This document shows positions 1 through 12,847 of a stretch of DNA of 64,000 nt, piece by piece. The stretch is taken from assembly GCA_029204045.2 (NCBI GenBank), contig JAQNDB010000126.1:68670-132669 (forward strand). The letters are read 5' to 3'. Within the stretch, counting starts at the first letter, position 1. Each line of letters begins with the position of its first letter. Under the pieces are notes generated by a model that was not told the DNA's origin, searched no databases, and saw only the letters and a list, made by a program, of their open reading frames with translations. Both the position numbers and the translations under genes were made by a program. This stretch comes from Tillandsia leiboldiana (lineage: Eukaryota; Streptophyta; Magnoliopsida; Poales; Bromeliaceae).

Positions 1-842
1 AGAAATGACCTATAGGTCCTACAGTATTTTTCCATCATTTTTGTTCCCATGTTGGTTCTCTGGTTGCAGAGTTCTTCCGAGATGGAGAAGTCTAGGGTTT
101 CGGCGATGGTTTTTTCCCCCGCCGGCTGACCCGCATGCATGGGAGCTCGGGACTGTGTAGAAAATATCCTAATAACTTAACTAACTTACTGCTAGGGGTC
201 TAGGGTGCAAACAACCTGTGGTTTAGTGACCTCACCTTGGCCGGAGTTGATGAAGGTGGGAGGAAGCCGGTTTCTCTTCTTCTTCCTCGCGCGACCTCGG
301 CAAGCACCCAGAAAGATCCTCAGGTACGGGGAAACACCTCAGGAACTCCAGATCCCACTTTGGAAAGGTTTGGTTTCCAACTTCTCCTTCCCCTCTCTCT
401 CTCGGTTTGGGAAAATGGGGAAGGACCCCTTTGGACGGCTCTCCTATTTTCATTGCCCCCAGGAGCTTAATTAGCCTCCATATAAGCCTTGTAACCGCCC
501 CCCTCCCACTACGGGCAGTTCAAAGGTCCCAAGCCAAAATTCAAAAAAAATATCTTTTGGCTACAATTGCTATTTGGTCCCCACACAACAAACCCTAAGC
601 CCTTAGGTCCCTCCTGTAGGTAGCTTAGGTTGACAGGTCCCTGCCCTAATTCCCTCTTAATTTTTGGTACATAAATTATAAGCACTTTTGCGAAATTACC
701 CCCTTTTTCGATGCTTTTCACGTATTTCGAGATAAACGGATCGTCGAAACGAAAAACCGACTTCGCCACGACGTCCGGCTCGTCGAGACCTGTCAAGTAG
801 AGCCTTTGCTCGACTAATTTGGTTTTTAAATAAAATCTTGGG
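1..842 (-). repeat. LTR 'G', left part (D/F-family LTR, split by solo LTR E)
   Basis: No gene is visible. The last ~150 bases resemble the D LTR around 10190-10265 (the segment with GACGTCCGGCTCG and CGAGACCT), in the same orientation. The LTR continues at 5389 after the inserted solo LTR E; the joined order matches the D LTR order, with the CGGCACGC...TCGTCAAACGG region of D corresponding to 5400-5460. The rest lies left of the window. Family membership is inferred by eye from scattered matches, so the older part (1-500) is uncertain. Confidence 0.6.
838..842. repeat. Target-site duplication TTGGG of solo LTR E
   Basis: TTGGG at 838-842 directly precedes the TGTCACG terminus of LTR E and recurs at 5384-5388 directly after its CTTACA terminus. 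The match fixes both ends of the insertion. Confidence 0.85.
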
Positions 843-3800
843 TGTCACGCCCCGAGTTTAAAAATCAGGTCTGAAATTTTTTTTTTTTTTTTTTTTTTAT
901 AAATCAGAGTTTGCAAAACAGGCGTAACAGACCGCCACACATATAGGAAATCCCCTATCCACCGGGATAGTGTCTTTCCTATACATGCACGGCTAGGCTA
1001 ATCCAATCAATCAGAGAGTAAATCATATCTCACTAAACTATGCTAATCATCAGGAATAATCCGAAACATCAAAATATCAACAATCTAAAATATCCACATA
1101 AACTGGAACTGAAATATCATAATGAAAGTCAGCTACAAATCGTAGGGGATCTCAATCCTCGATCTATCTCATCAGGGGACAGCTCTATCGTGACGGCCTC
1201 ACTCGATCGTCCCGACACCCCTCTACCCGAACGACCTGAAAAACAGTCACCCGAGGGTGTGAGACACACCGGAGTGTATCCCAGTGGGCACGACGAGCCG
1301 AGAAATAGCTAATCGTACCTACTGGGTACTAAAATCTGCGGATAGTAATAGATCAAGGGGTAAAGCTGAATTAACAGATAACATCTACTGGAAAGCAATA
1401 AATCCACAGATAACCTGAACTAAGCAGATAATCAATCATAGAAAAGCTGCAGATAAATAATGCTGGGAAATCAGGGTATAACTGTAGAAGTCAGGCATGA
1501 GGGAACTGTAGATAATAAATGCTGGAATCAAAAGATAACTACAAGAATCATGTATAAGGAACTGCAAGTGATGAAAGCATGTCTACAATTAATAATACAG
1601 GAAATAACTGAGCAGCGGTACAAAGTAAAAGTAATGCGTCAAAGGTAGAAACCCAAGTACCCAATCATGTGCCAATATTGGTCTCAGAGGACCTCAGGCA
1701 AAGCCACCCATCCGCACCCGATCCGCTGACATAACCCTGCATGTCACAGACGCCAAGCAGTCTCGATGCAAAAGGGCTCACGGGTCTATCATCAGACCAC
1801 TTTACCGGCAAAGAACAAGCTCCACGGGGAGCGACCCCGGCCATGTTCGTGAAGTACAGCAGTGCATGGCAAATCATAATGCTCAATCTCACGGTCTAGT
1901 GACCGAGTAGTCGGCAACATGCCGAGATCCCAACAGGGAATCATCTGTCTGTATCTATCAATCAGTATCAATCATGCATATCGGAATATAAAGCAATATC
2001 TCAAGTGACAGGGCTCAACGAGTATAATCAAATCATGCCTATCTGAATAAAGCAGTATGACAAATGACATGGAACTAGCAGGAATAATCGATCATGACAT
2101 CTATATATCAGGATATGAAAGCTGACAAGCAGATGTGTATAAATATAGTGTGTCTAAGGGATCAGTGTCTATCTCGAAAATCATGCGATGTATAGGTGCG
2201 ATCATCAGGACTAATCATGTAATCCGGAATACAAGGAGTATATACCCGAATAATAGCATATCAAACATGCACAATACTAGGAATCAAGATGTCTGTATAT
2301 ATCAATCAATCATGGGTCTATCATGCATAACTGGAATATCAAAGCAAGTATCTCTGGATATAATGCAATACGATAATGACCGATACGCAAGTAACAACGG
2401 CATGATCAGACCACAGGAATCTACTGTACTGAAATATATGAGCTGCTGAACCGGAAAGAAATCCAAGTGATATCTGAATATAAATTAGTATAACAATCGA
2501 CAGGAATCAATACGCATACTCAGATCATGCAAGTCTATGTATCAAAATATAAAAGCTGATGAGCAGGTATACGTGATATGTCTAAGGGGATCAAAGTCTA
2601 TCAGGAAGATCATATGGCATATAGATCAAATCATCAGGACTAAACAAAAACAGGTGTCCGACTGGACTAAAGCAACCAGAGAGCCGAAAAGATAAAGCCC
2701 GGACCGAAGATAACCCACCTGGATGTAGGCAGATCTTCGAACTCCCGCTCGGCTACTGGGAGGCTGGTGCTGAACAACTGGGCCCTGAATAAAAGCTATA
2801 ATCAATAATAGACTCGCACATACCCATCCTGACAACACAACAGTAACGGAAAGCTTAAACGAGTCAAATAGGCCGATTTACGGGACGAAATCTAATCCCC
2901 GATCAACGAGAGTCCCCGGAACCCAAACGAAATGTCCAGTGGGTGTGAAATACTGTTTAAAAGGAGCTAGTACATCCATTTTACGTTTTAGTCCATAATG
3001 GTTCTTTAATTTGCATAATACTATTAAGTGAATTGCCCGTTTCGGCTTGTTCTTGAGATCCAGGGATCCAAAATTGACGCCGTAAGTTTCAGTGGGTTCG
3101 TTACGACGAGACCAATGCCGTGCTCACCAGTTTTGGCCGAGATCAGACCCGAGGGCAAAGTTGGCCCATAACCAACTCGGGTTCACAACACAACTATGCC
3201 ATATTTAAACTTACACTAGATCAAATTGAACCCTAACAGGAGCATGGTGTTAAGTAAGTACTATGGACAGTGGGGCTCACCTGAGGGGTGCCGGAGGTCG
3301 GCCGGAACAGTGGCCGGAGCAACACCCAATTTTAGATCAAGGCTCGGTTTGGTGTTTTTGGAGCAACTCTGGTCCAGACCTGGAACCAAGGTGAGCACGG
3401 GTTAGCAGAGAGTCCCAGGTGAGGACTGAGCCAGGTTGGGTCGAGCCCCGGCGGCCGGAGGCGGCGGCGGCCGGAGACCAACCCAAACAAGGCCATTCGG
3501 GTGCAAGTTAGTGAACTCAGCAACAGGGGCCACTCAGGCCAAAAATAAAATCGTGGGACTCCTATACCTGGTATTTAGAGCCCACCAGCACGGTTGGCCG
3601 GAGCCCAGCTCGCCGGAACTGTCCGGAGTCCGGTTTTGAGGCAACTCGGGTGCAACTGCAAATAACCCAAACCCGACGTTAAGATCCTCATGCAACACAA
3701 TGGGAGGACTCTAGGGGATCATAGGAGCCTACCTGCACCGTTTGCCGGGGTCTGGAGGCGCCGGCGACGCGCGGCGGCGAAGCTCGGGGAAGCTTCGTTG

Positions 3801-5383
3801 GCAGTTAATGGCGTTTTTCGGTCGGCGAGCTCCGGGCCGGTGCAGCTTGGACCAAAAGGGTCTCCCCGATGCCAGGAGTCTTCTGGTGGAGTTGGCCGGC
3901 GACGGAAGGCCGCGGCGGCGCCGGACGGCGACGATCGGCCCAAGCGCCAAAATCGGGTTTCTAGGGCAGCTTCGACCGGCGGCGATCTTCAACCGATGGC
4001 CCTCCAACTTGGTGGAGGAGCTGCAGTCGACGAGGAGAGTCGATCCAACGGTTCCGATCTCCGGTTTAGCGGTCGGATGAGTGCGGCGATCAGCGGCGGC
4101 CAAGGGAACAATAATCCGGCGGGGTTGCTCCCGCCGGCGATCGGGACGGCGGCTGCGGCTGCGGCTGCACCCGAGGGGTGGCCTCGATGTCAGGAGTGCA
4201 ATGGTCGTGCCCAAATGCCAAAATAAAAAGAAGTGTCCCAAGAACTCACCTTCGCCGAAAAATTTGGAGGAGAAGGATCTCCCGCGGCGGCGCGCGGCGG
4301 TGGCAGGGATCGTGGTCACCTCAGCTCGACAGCAGCACCACGGGGGACTCCACAGAAGAGGCTTGATCAACCAGGACCCTCCCAGGTGCCTTCTTCTCCA
4401 ACCTTCCAAGATCAAGAAGGTGCCTTGATCCTTCTCTTCTCCGGCGACGAGGTGGCTGCCGCCTTGCTCTGGCTCGGGTTGCGGGGTGTGCACAGAGAGG
4501 AGAGGGAGGTTTGTTGGAGAGCTGCGACTAAGGGAGCTGAGCTACGGGGATTTAAAGTTCGAATTACAACTTTTGAATTTTGAATGGTGCAACCTTGCAC
4601 CATTTGCAAAATAAGCCTTCAAGCTTTGGTATTTTGCTGTCCAGTCCCTCCCTGCACAATCATCTTACATCCCAGTCCTTCTCCAAACAGTGGCACGCTA
4701 TTCGAGGCATATTTTGTAGGGGTTTATATGCAAAATTCGCATCTTTCGCTGTATTTTACGCTTTTCGAGAAAATTCGATCGTCAATTCGAAAAACGGACT
4801 TCGCCACGACGTCCGGTTCGACGAGACCTATCAGGTAGCGATTTCTGATTTTCGAGGAACTGCCCGGATAAAATCTCGGTCCGTAAAATACAGTTCCGAA
4901 TTACAATTATCGCGCTTTTCGAGACCTTAGGGTCATCAAACGGAAATTCCGTCAGCGCCATTGCGTCCAGAACGACGAAGCCGTTCAAATCGACTACCTG
5001 GAGTGCCATGATCGGAGTCCAGACAGTTATTTGGCGAACATTAGCACTTAGGGGTATTTGAAATCTAGGGTTTACTGTTCATGTACCCTCGACTTAAGTC
5101 GCGGGTCCCGCCCGCTTCTTCGTCGATTTCTGGGAGATCCGACCGTCGGATCTAAACTTGCTTAATATGGTTTTCACTCGGTTCGACGAGACGGTCGTAC
5201 TGGTGATCTCAGATTTTCGAGATTGGGCTCGGATTGAAAGACGATATTTCTGCCCTATTAACTGTGCAATTTTCACAGTAGCAAAAGGTCACTTGCACTA
5301 TTATGCCAGTTATATTTCAAAATCAACTCGACTTTTATTCTTTTTCCTTTTATTTAATTACAATAAAAATTCGAATTCTTACA
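843..5383 (-). mobile_element. Solo LTR 'E' of the D/F large-LTR family
   Basis: A single 4,541-bp LTR runs from TGTCACGCCCCGAG to ...AATTCGAATTCTTACA and is flanked by TTGGG on both sides. Read on the minus strand it begins TGTAAGAATTCG, as the F LTR does, and ends CTCGGGGCGTGACA. There is no interior and no second LTR, which is the usual product of recombination between the two LTRs of one element. It is colinear with the D LTR (for example 3730-4600 with 9170-10050) but clearly diverged, so it is older. It contains a long poly-T run near 880 and many short overlapping open frames in its GC-rich middle that I do not consider genes. Confidence 0.85.
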
Positions 5384-5388
5384 TTGGG

Positions 5389-5848
5389 CCATAATGTTCT
5401 ATTAGGCCGCGGATTGGCGCACGCACTTCGATGCACCCGGATCGCCAAACGCAAAATCCGACAGTGCCGTTGTGCTAAGAACGTCGAAATTAGTTAGAAT
5501 CGACTACTCATGTTGTTAGGTTCGGGGTCTAGACGGCGAAACGGCCGGCGTCGGTCGACGGGGAACTTAAAACAAGGATTACTATTCACAACTTAAGTTG
5601 TGGGACCCGCCAGCTTCTCCGCTGATTTCTGAAAGATCCGACCGTCAGATCGTCGACAAGTGAATATGAACTTTTCATGTTTCGACGAGACGGTCGCAAT
5701 GGTGACCTCGGATTTTCGAGATAGGCTCCGATCAAAAGTCGGTATTTTAGGGCCACTATTGTACTATTAATTTCCCTTTTTTTTTCCATTTAAATAATCC
5801 AGAAAATTATTTAAACTTAATTTTGGATTTTAAAAATCACGGTTACTA
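5389..5848 (-). repeat. LTR 'G', terminal part
   Basis: This continues the LTR interrupted at 842. It repeats, in diverged form, the module seen inside E at 5080-5250 (proline-codon-like CCGCC, GATCCGACCGTC, TTCGACGAGACGGTCG), which is why E and G together look like an internal duplication. It ends ...GGTTACTACA, a plausible LTR terminus (minus-strand TGTAGTAACC). The minisatellite starts at the next base, so G seems to have inserted at or in the array. The matching flank would be outside the window. Confidence 0.6.
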
Positions 5849-6551
5849 CATATATATATACAAATCTATATACAATTGTATATATATACAAATCTATATA
5901 CAAATGTATATATACAAATCTATATACAAATGTATATATATACAAATCTATATACAAATGTAAATATGTACAAATCTATATACAAATGTATATATACACA
6001 AATCTATATACAAATTTATATATACAAATCTATATACAAATGTATATATATACAAATCTATATACAAATATATAAATATACAAATCTATATACAAATGTA
6101 TATATGTACAAATCTATATACAAATGTGTATATATACAAATCTATATACAAATTTATATATATACAAATTTATATACAAATTTATATATACAAATCTATA
6201 TACAAATGTAAATATATACAAATCTATATACAAATGTATATATATACAAATCTATATACAAATTTATATATACAAATCTATATACAAATGTATATATATA
6301 TATGAAATCTATATACAAATGTATAAATATACAAATCTATATACAAATGTATATATGTACAAATCTATATACAAATGTATATATGTACAAATCTATATAC
6401 AAATGTATATATATACAAATCTATATACAAATCTATATATATACAAATCTATATACAAATGTATATATATACAAATCTGTATACAAATGTGTATATATAT
6501 ACAAATCTATATACAAATTTATATATACAAATCTATATACAAATGTATATA
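5849..6551. repeat. AT-rich minisatellite, part 1
   Basis: The repeat consists of ~14-bp halves, TATACAAATCTATA and a TATACAAATGTATA-like variant, alternating to give units of about 26-28 bp with small length changes in the TA runs. The unit contains no TAA, TAG or TGA, so all three plus-strand frames stay open. The array continues at 48492 after element D and at 61076 after F. Confidence 0.95.
6547..6551. repeat. Target-site duplication ATATA of element D
   Basis: ATATA at 6547-6551 and again at 48492-48496 brackets D. Because the target is AT-rich the match alone is weak, but it agrees with the LTR termini defined independently by comparing the two LTRs. Confidence 0.75.
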
Positions 6552-9500
6552 TGTCACGCCCCGAGTTTAAAAATCAGGTCTGAAAATTTTTTTTTTTTTG
6601 AATAAATCAGAGTTTGCAAAACGGGCGTAACAGACCGCCACACATATAGGAAATCCCCTATCCACAGAGATAGGGTCTCTCCTATACATGCACGGCTAGG
6701 CAAATCCAATCATCAATCAGAGATCAATCAACATCTAAACTAAACAATGACTAATCAACAGGAATAATCCAAATAATCATGCTAACATCAATCTGAGGTA
6801 TCTAAATAAACTGGAAGCTGAAATAACATAAACGAAAGTCAACTACAGAAAATCGGGGATCTCAATCATCGATCTATGTCATCAGGGGGACGGCTCTATC
6901 GTGACAGGCTCACTGGATCGTCCCGACATCTCACCACCCGACAGACCTGCAACAGTCACCCGAGGGTGTGAGACACACCGGAGTGTATCCCAGTGGGCAC
7001 GACGAGCGGAGAAGTAGCTAATCGTACCTACTGGGTACTAAAATCTGCGGATAGTAAAGATCTATAGGTACAGCTGAAAAGAAAGATCTACTAATAATCA
7101 AGAGTATCCACAGATAAGCTAACTAGGCAGGTAATCAATCATAAGGAACTGCAGATAAGTAATACTGAAAGTCAGGGTATCACAATGATAATCGATCATA
7201 ATAACTGTAGATCATACATGCTGGAAATCAGGATAATGTCTATCAGGAACGTGCATAAAGAACTGCAAGCGATCAAAGTATATCTACAGATAATAATGCT
7301 GGAAATCAACATAACTGAACAACAATGGTACGAAGTAGGCATCATGCATCAAAGACAGAACCCAAGTACCCAATCAATGCCAGTATTGGTCGCGAGGACC
7401 TCAGGCACATACCACCTGTCTGGCACCTAGCTGGCTGACATAACCCCGCACCCACTGGTGCCTAACTGGGGGCTCACGGGTCCATCTCAAGACCACTTTA
7501 CCGGTAAAGAACACTGTGATGGTGGCCAAACCGTCCGTGTACGTGACGTACAGCGTGCGTGGTAGTCACATGCTATGCTCAAGCTCGCGGTCTAATGACC
7601 GGGTAGTTGGCAATAAGCCAAGATCCCAACAGGGAAATCATCTATCGTGTCGATCAGAATCTATCATGCATATCGGAACATCAAGTAGTATCTATCAATC
7701 ATGCATATCGGAATATCGAATAGTATCCAACAATCAGGATCAATCAATCATGCATATCGGAATATCAACAATAAATCGGCTGACAGGAATCAACAAGTGT
7801 CATCAAATCATACAGATCTATATACTGAAAAAGCTGATGAACAGATATGTATATGGTATGTCTCGTGAAGATCAAGGTCTATCAGAAATATAAAAACTGA
7901 TAAACAGGTACATAAGATATGTCTCACGTAGATCAAGATCTATCAGGACTAATCATAGGGCATGTCAATACAATCATCAAGGCTAATCTAGATAAAATCA
8001 GCAGGTATATATGATGAGTCTAAAAGAATCAATGTCTATCAGGAGATCATGTGATATATATGCAGTCATCATAGGTCGTATCGGTATAATTCGCAGGCTG
8101 GTCAAAAAGCAGGTGTCCGACTGGACTAAAGCAACCAGATGGCCGAATAGATCAAGCCCGGACCGAAGATAACCCACCTGGATGGAGGCAGATCCTCGAA
8201 CTCCCGCACAGCTACTGGGAGGCTGGTGCTGAACAGCTGGGCCCTGAATCAGAAGCTATAATCAGTAATGGACTCACACATACCCATCCCGACGACACGA
8301 CAGTAACGGAGCGTTTATACGGGACAATATTGTCGATTTACCGTACAAAGTCTAACCCTCGATCAATGAGGACCTACTAAACTCTAACAAGATGCCTAGT
8401 AGGTGTGTAAACGCTGTCTAAAGACAGCCAGCAAGTCCGAATTGCGTTTTAGTCCAAAACATATTTTAGTTTGCATAAAATCATTAAATTAAACCACTGT
8501 TTCGACTCGTTCTTAAAATCCGGGGGTCCAAAAGCTGCGCCGTAAGTTTCAGCGCATCCGTTACGACGAGACCCAGGCCGTGCTCACCAGAATTGGGCCG
8601 AGACCAGGCCCATTTACAAGTTGGCCCAAAAGCATTAGAGTTCAATTCACAACTATGCTAGAACTCAATATAAACTTGGTCAAATCCAGAGATAAGTGGA
8701 GCATCATATACTGGAAGGTAAGTGGAGTTGAGGGCTCACCTGAGGGGTGCCTGAGATCGGTCGGAGCAGTTGCCGGAGCAAGGTGGTGCACCAACTCAAC
8801 CAAGCCAAGGCTCGGGTTGGAGGTTCTTGGAGCAACTCCGGTTCAGACCTACTACAAAGTGGAGCACCATGTCACATTAAGTCCCAGAAGGCATTTAGTC
8901 CATGTGGGGGTCGGAGACAAGCCCGAAATGGGTGGCTCGGGTGCAAGCAGAGAAACCGATCTACAGGGATCACCCTGGCCCAAAATAAAATCATGGAAAT
9001 ATTTAAACTCTTATTTAGGGCTTACCTGCAGAGGTGGCCGGAGTCCAGACCGCCGGAGATGGCCGGAGTGGAAGCTGGGAGCAACCTCGGGTGCAACTGT
9101 ACAAGTACAAAACCCGACGTCAAGGTCCACATGCAAGAGGATGGAGGAGCTCACAAGGATCAGAGGAGCTCACCAGAGTGTTTTTCCGGCGTCCGGGGGC
9201 GTCGGCAAGGCGCGGCGGCGGAGCTCGGGGAAGCTCCAATGGCCGTTAATGGCGGTTTCCGGCGCGGCGGCTCCGGGCCAGTGCAACCTGGACCAAAAGG
9301 TCTGTTCCAACGTGGTGAGGCTCGGTGCAGTGGTGGCCGGCGTCGGGAGGCCGCGGCGGCGCCGGACGGCGATGATCGGCGCAAATGCCAAAATCCGGTT
9401 TCTAGGGCAGTCTCGCGCGGGCCCGATCTTGATCCGATCGCCCTCCAGCTTCGTGGGGATGCTAAAGTCGACGAGAGGACACGAATCAACGGTGCTGATC

Positions 9501-10842
9501 TGATTTTTATCGGTCGGATGCAACCCGTGAGCAATCCCGACCAATTAGTGGTATTCCGGCAATACCTCGCTCCCGCCGGCAACCGGATGGACGGCGACGG
9601 CTGGGACAACATGAGGATGATCCCCTCAGTGTCAGGAACATGTTGCTAGGGTTTATGGACCAACTTAAAACAATTATTTTCAAAACTTACCCCGCCGGAG
9701 TTTGGAAAGGAGAAGGATCTCCCACGGCGGCGCGCGGCGGCGGCTGGGGGTCGGTTCACCCCGGGCTCGGCTGCGGCTTCACCGAGGAGTCCTCAGGTAC
9801 AGACTTGATCAAGTTGAGCCCCTCCCAACACCCTCCTCACCAAGACACCCGAGAGCAAGGTGATCTTTGAGGTTTTCTTCTCCGGCGACGTGGTGGCGGC
9901 CGGTGCGGGGAAACTCCGGGGAACACGGCAGAGATGGGAAGGTCTGTTGCAGGGGTTGCGGCTAGGCTGTGGGCACTAGGGTTTGTTGAGAAACCTAAGC
10001 TCGAATGCATGCATATATAGGGTTTTTGCCAACTCTGCAATTTAGCCCTTCAAGCTTTGGTATTCAGGGTTAAGTCCCTTACAGTAGCTTTCTTTTACAT
10101 CCAGGTCCCTCACCACAGAGGTGGCACGCATTTCAAGGCAGGACATAGGGTTCTATGTGCAATTTTCCTCTTTTCGCCTTATTTCACGCTTTTCGAGGCG
10201 ATCCGGTCGTCGAAACGAAAAATGGACTGCGCCATGACGTCCGGCTCGACGAGACCTATCAGGTAGCAATTTTGGTTCGCTAAAATTTAGCTCCAAAATT
10301 TTTAAATTCCATCTTATACTGTAAATTATACAGTTCGGCACGCTTTACGATGCTTTAGGGTCGTCAAACGGAAATTCCGTCAGCGCCATTGCGTCCAGAT
10401 CGTCGAAACGGATCAAATCGACTATTTGGATCGCTATGTTCGGACTCCGAACAGTGAAATAGTGCTTGTTGCAATCGACGGAGTCAAAAACTTAGGGGCT
10501 ACTGTTCATCTACAGTGTTAACTTAAGTAATACTGTGCACAGAGCACTGTTACTTTGGTCGCGGTAATTCGTCCGCTTCTTCGCTGATTCCTGAAAGATC
10601 CGACCGTCAGATCGAAAAGTACTGAATATGAATTTCGCTCAGTTCGACGAGACGATCACAACGGTCATCTCGGATTTCCAAGATTATGTCCGCATTTGAA
10701 GATAGTCTTTTGTCTAGTGAATAGTGCAACTTGCACACTGGCGATTGACCAATTAGGTCAACAAAGGTCCTTTGAATTCAAAACTAGCTCAAAATTCACT
10801 TTTGATCTATTTATTAAAAATAAGATATTTCGAGTTTCTACA
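6552..10842 (-). repeat. Element D 3' LTR (left copy, intact)
   Basis: This 4,291-bp LTR runs from TGTCACGCCCCGAG to GAGTTTCTACA. It lacks 30 bp (a GGCGGCCGGAGGCGGCGG-containing block near 8912) present in the right copy at 46533-46565 and, diverged, in solo LTR E near 3445, so the left copy carries the deletion. A TATA-like TATATATG (minus) lies at 10012-10019. The part near the LTR's 3' end (6645-7601) holds the conserved hairpins described under F. Overlapping open frames of ~300 aa at 8580-9649 are in different frames of GC-rich DNA and show no domain. Confidence 0.9.
7496..7509. other. Perfect 14-bp palindrome CTTTACCGGTAAAG in D LTR
   Basis: The same 14 bp occurs at 51912-51925 in F (and its two other LTR copies) and at 45116-45129 in the other D LTR. 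Solo LTR E has a one-base variant at 1800-1813. It forms part of the conserved structured segment discussed in the findings. Confidence 0.85.
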
Positions 10843-11779
10843 TCACTTACAACTTAAAAGAAGTTTCGTCCCTGAAACTTACAACTTAAAAAAAAAGTTT
10901 TATTCCCGGAGCTTACAACTAGAGTCATACCCTAGGGAATGCTCATATAGTTTATTCGAGGGCTACGAAATCAGTCGCAAGGTATCGACAACTCTAAGGC
11001 TACTAATTTAGACCCAATCTGATACTCCCCATTATAGGGCAGAGTATTTCCTCAGTTCTTTCGATAGTACGTTGTCTGCAACCAACGTGCTTACCAAAAG
11101 AAAAGCGAAATACCATAGATCTGTCGCCAACAACTAGTTGGGGACGCAACTCTCATCAGAAGGTATATCACATACCTCCCAACACAGTCTCCATGCTAAT
11201 GACATCACCTTTATCATGGATTACAACCACCTCGTGGTCATAAATATCACCCTGACTAACTCATAGGAGCGTCTACGTCGGTCCACAAGATCTGTGCAAA
11301 AGGTGGGGCCAATTTGAATCCATCCCAAAACAGGGTTATCGTCGGGCCCATAGGCTACTGAATTATGACACAGGGACACTGAAGGATCAACAACTTGTTC
11401 AACCTCTAGGCAAACTGTGAGGCCAGTGCAATATTAGCAGTCATCTACTGCTGTGCCATCAGCTGGACGATTACGACAAGAACGGTGGTCAATCCTTCAA
11501 CCACATGTACTGTAACTGATCTGAGCCCTCTGGCTCCACTGAAACATCAAGCCCACGGCCGAAACCATGACCGCGGCTAACCCTGCACTAATAACGATAC
11601 CGAACCCAGAGTGCATACGACTAATAACCAAAACAACGAGACTCAACTGTGTGAAACACACCTGAGCTCCAACCCACTATGCCAATACCCTGCGCTCTCT
11701 CGTGAACACAAGTCATCCTAGGGTTCGTTCCTAACCAAACCTAGGCATCGTCTTCCTATTGCTCTGATACCATCTAATC
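10843..11779 (-). other. Element D interior, non-coding (937 bp)
   Basis: No convincing protein is encoded. The end next to the left LTR carries the inverted repeat AGTTTC...GAAACT (10862-10879), also seen before the PPT in A, B and F. A segment around 11070-11200 (CAACGTGCTTACC, GATCTGTCGCCAACAACTAG) is the reverse complement of the F interior at 53205-53290, showing that D and F are one family. A clear polypurine tract is not obvious beside the left LTR, unlike in A, B and C. Confidence 0.8.
11761..11772 (-). other. Primer-binding site of D (initiator tRNA-Met)
   Basis: The minus strand reads TGGTATCAGAGC here, complementary to the 3' end of plant initiator tRNA-Met, separated from the LTR by GATTAGA. 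It starts minus-strand DNA synthesis and fixes the element's orientation. Confidence 0.9.
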
Positions 11780-12106
11780 TGTCACGCCCCGAGTTTAAAA
11801 ATCAGGTCTGAAATTTTTTTTTTTTTTGAATAAATCAGAGTTTGCAAAACGGGCGTAACAGACCGCCACACATATAGGAAATCCCCTATCCACAGGGATA
11901 GGGTCTCTCCTATACATGCACGGCTAGGCAAATCCAATCATCAATCAGAGATCAATCAACATCTAAACTAAACAATAACTAATCAACAGGAATAATCCAA
12001 ATAATCATGCTAACATCAATCTGAGGTATCTAAATAAACTGGAAGCTGAAATAACATAAACGAAAGTCAACTACAGAAAATCGGGGATCTCAATCATCGA
12101 TCTATG
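11780..12106 (-). repeat. Element D 5' LTR, part 1
   Basis: This is the first 327 bp of the right LTR copy, colinear with 6552-6878, cut by element A. It resumes at 44499 after A and the duplicated CTATG. Confidence 0.9.
12102..12106. repeat. Target-site duplication CTATG of element A
   Basis: CTATG at 12102-12106 and 44494-44498 flanks A. The uninterrupted site GATCTATGTCATCAGG survives in the other D LTR near 6877-6892, which proves the insertion point. Confidence 0.95.
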
Positions 12107-12441
12107 TGTAGTATTCTGGTTTTCCCCGTACAGTTTTTCCGTTGAATCCACTGTGTAGAACACCTAGTGTTGGTGTGTCTGGCCCATGGCCCATGGTGCA
12201 TCAAAGGGGTGCCACAGATGGACCCTGTGTGGTATTTGAGCTGATTTGGTCTTCGGCGGTGTTTGCCGAATTTTAGAAAAGGAATTGGGCCAAGCGGAGT
12301 TCGGATTTGGATTCAGCGCGGAAAAACGCTTGAAAACGACTATTTATTTGTCGAATTTGGAGTCCGGATGACCAAATGCGGGCTTCCGGAAGTTTCGGGG
12401 GATTTCCGGTGCATGGGGGTGCTCCGTGGACCGGACAGTGC

Positions 12442-12847
12442 CACGTGGCGGCCCATTATTGGGCGGCTCACGTCGCTCGGTCCACGGAGGGGGCGCGGCG
12501 GTGCATGGACCGCGCGGGTGGCCGCGTGGCGCTTCCGGATTGGAGGGAGCACGCGGCGCGGTCCAGGGAAAAGGCGGGGCACCGGTGGACCGGGCGCACG
12601 ACACGTGTCGCCCGGGGATTGGTGGGCTCAGCTGGGCGCGGTCCACGCGTGCCCAAGGTGGTGCCTCGGGGCGCGGGCCGGTGCAGGGCCACAGTGCGGC
12701 TGGTCGGCCGCACATGGCCCGCACTCGAGTGCGGGCCACGTGTCGGCCGGCCAGCGGAGGGGTGCATGCACCGCCTCCAGCGCACCCGGGCCACGTGGCG
12801 GGCGGCCAGTCGCCCCGCACGGCTGTTTGCTGTGCGGGGGACACGTG
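12442..12847 (+). promoter_or_regulatory. Five G-box cores (CACGTG) in U3 of element A
   Basis: CACGTG occurs at 12442-12447, 12602-12607, 12737-12742, 12792-12797 and 12842-12847, all upstream of the TATA box and most in a CCACGTGGC or ACACGTGTC context. In plants such motifs bind bZIP and bHLH factors (ABA and light responses). Activity here is inference. The five are conserved in the 3' LTR. Confidence 0.6.

Noticed and set aside
843..5848. Single 5-kb LTR with an internal duplication
   Set aside because: TTGGG at 838-842 and 5384-5388 and an LTR terminus at 5383 show a solo LTR inside another LTR.
8580..9649. Two overlapping ~300-aa open frames in the D LTR (and 46200-47299 in the other copy)
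   Set aside because: They occupy different frames of the same GC-rich LTR segment, show no domain, and antisense frames are equally open; this is composition, not coding.
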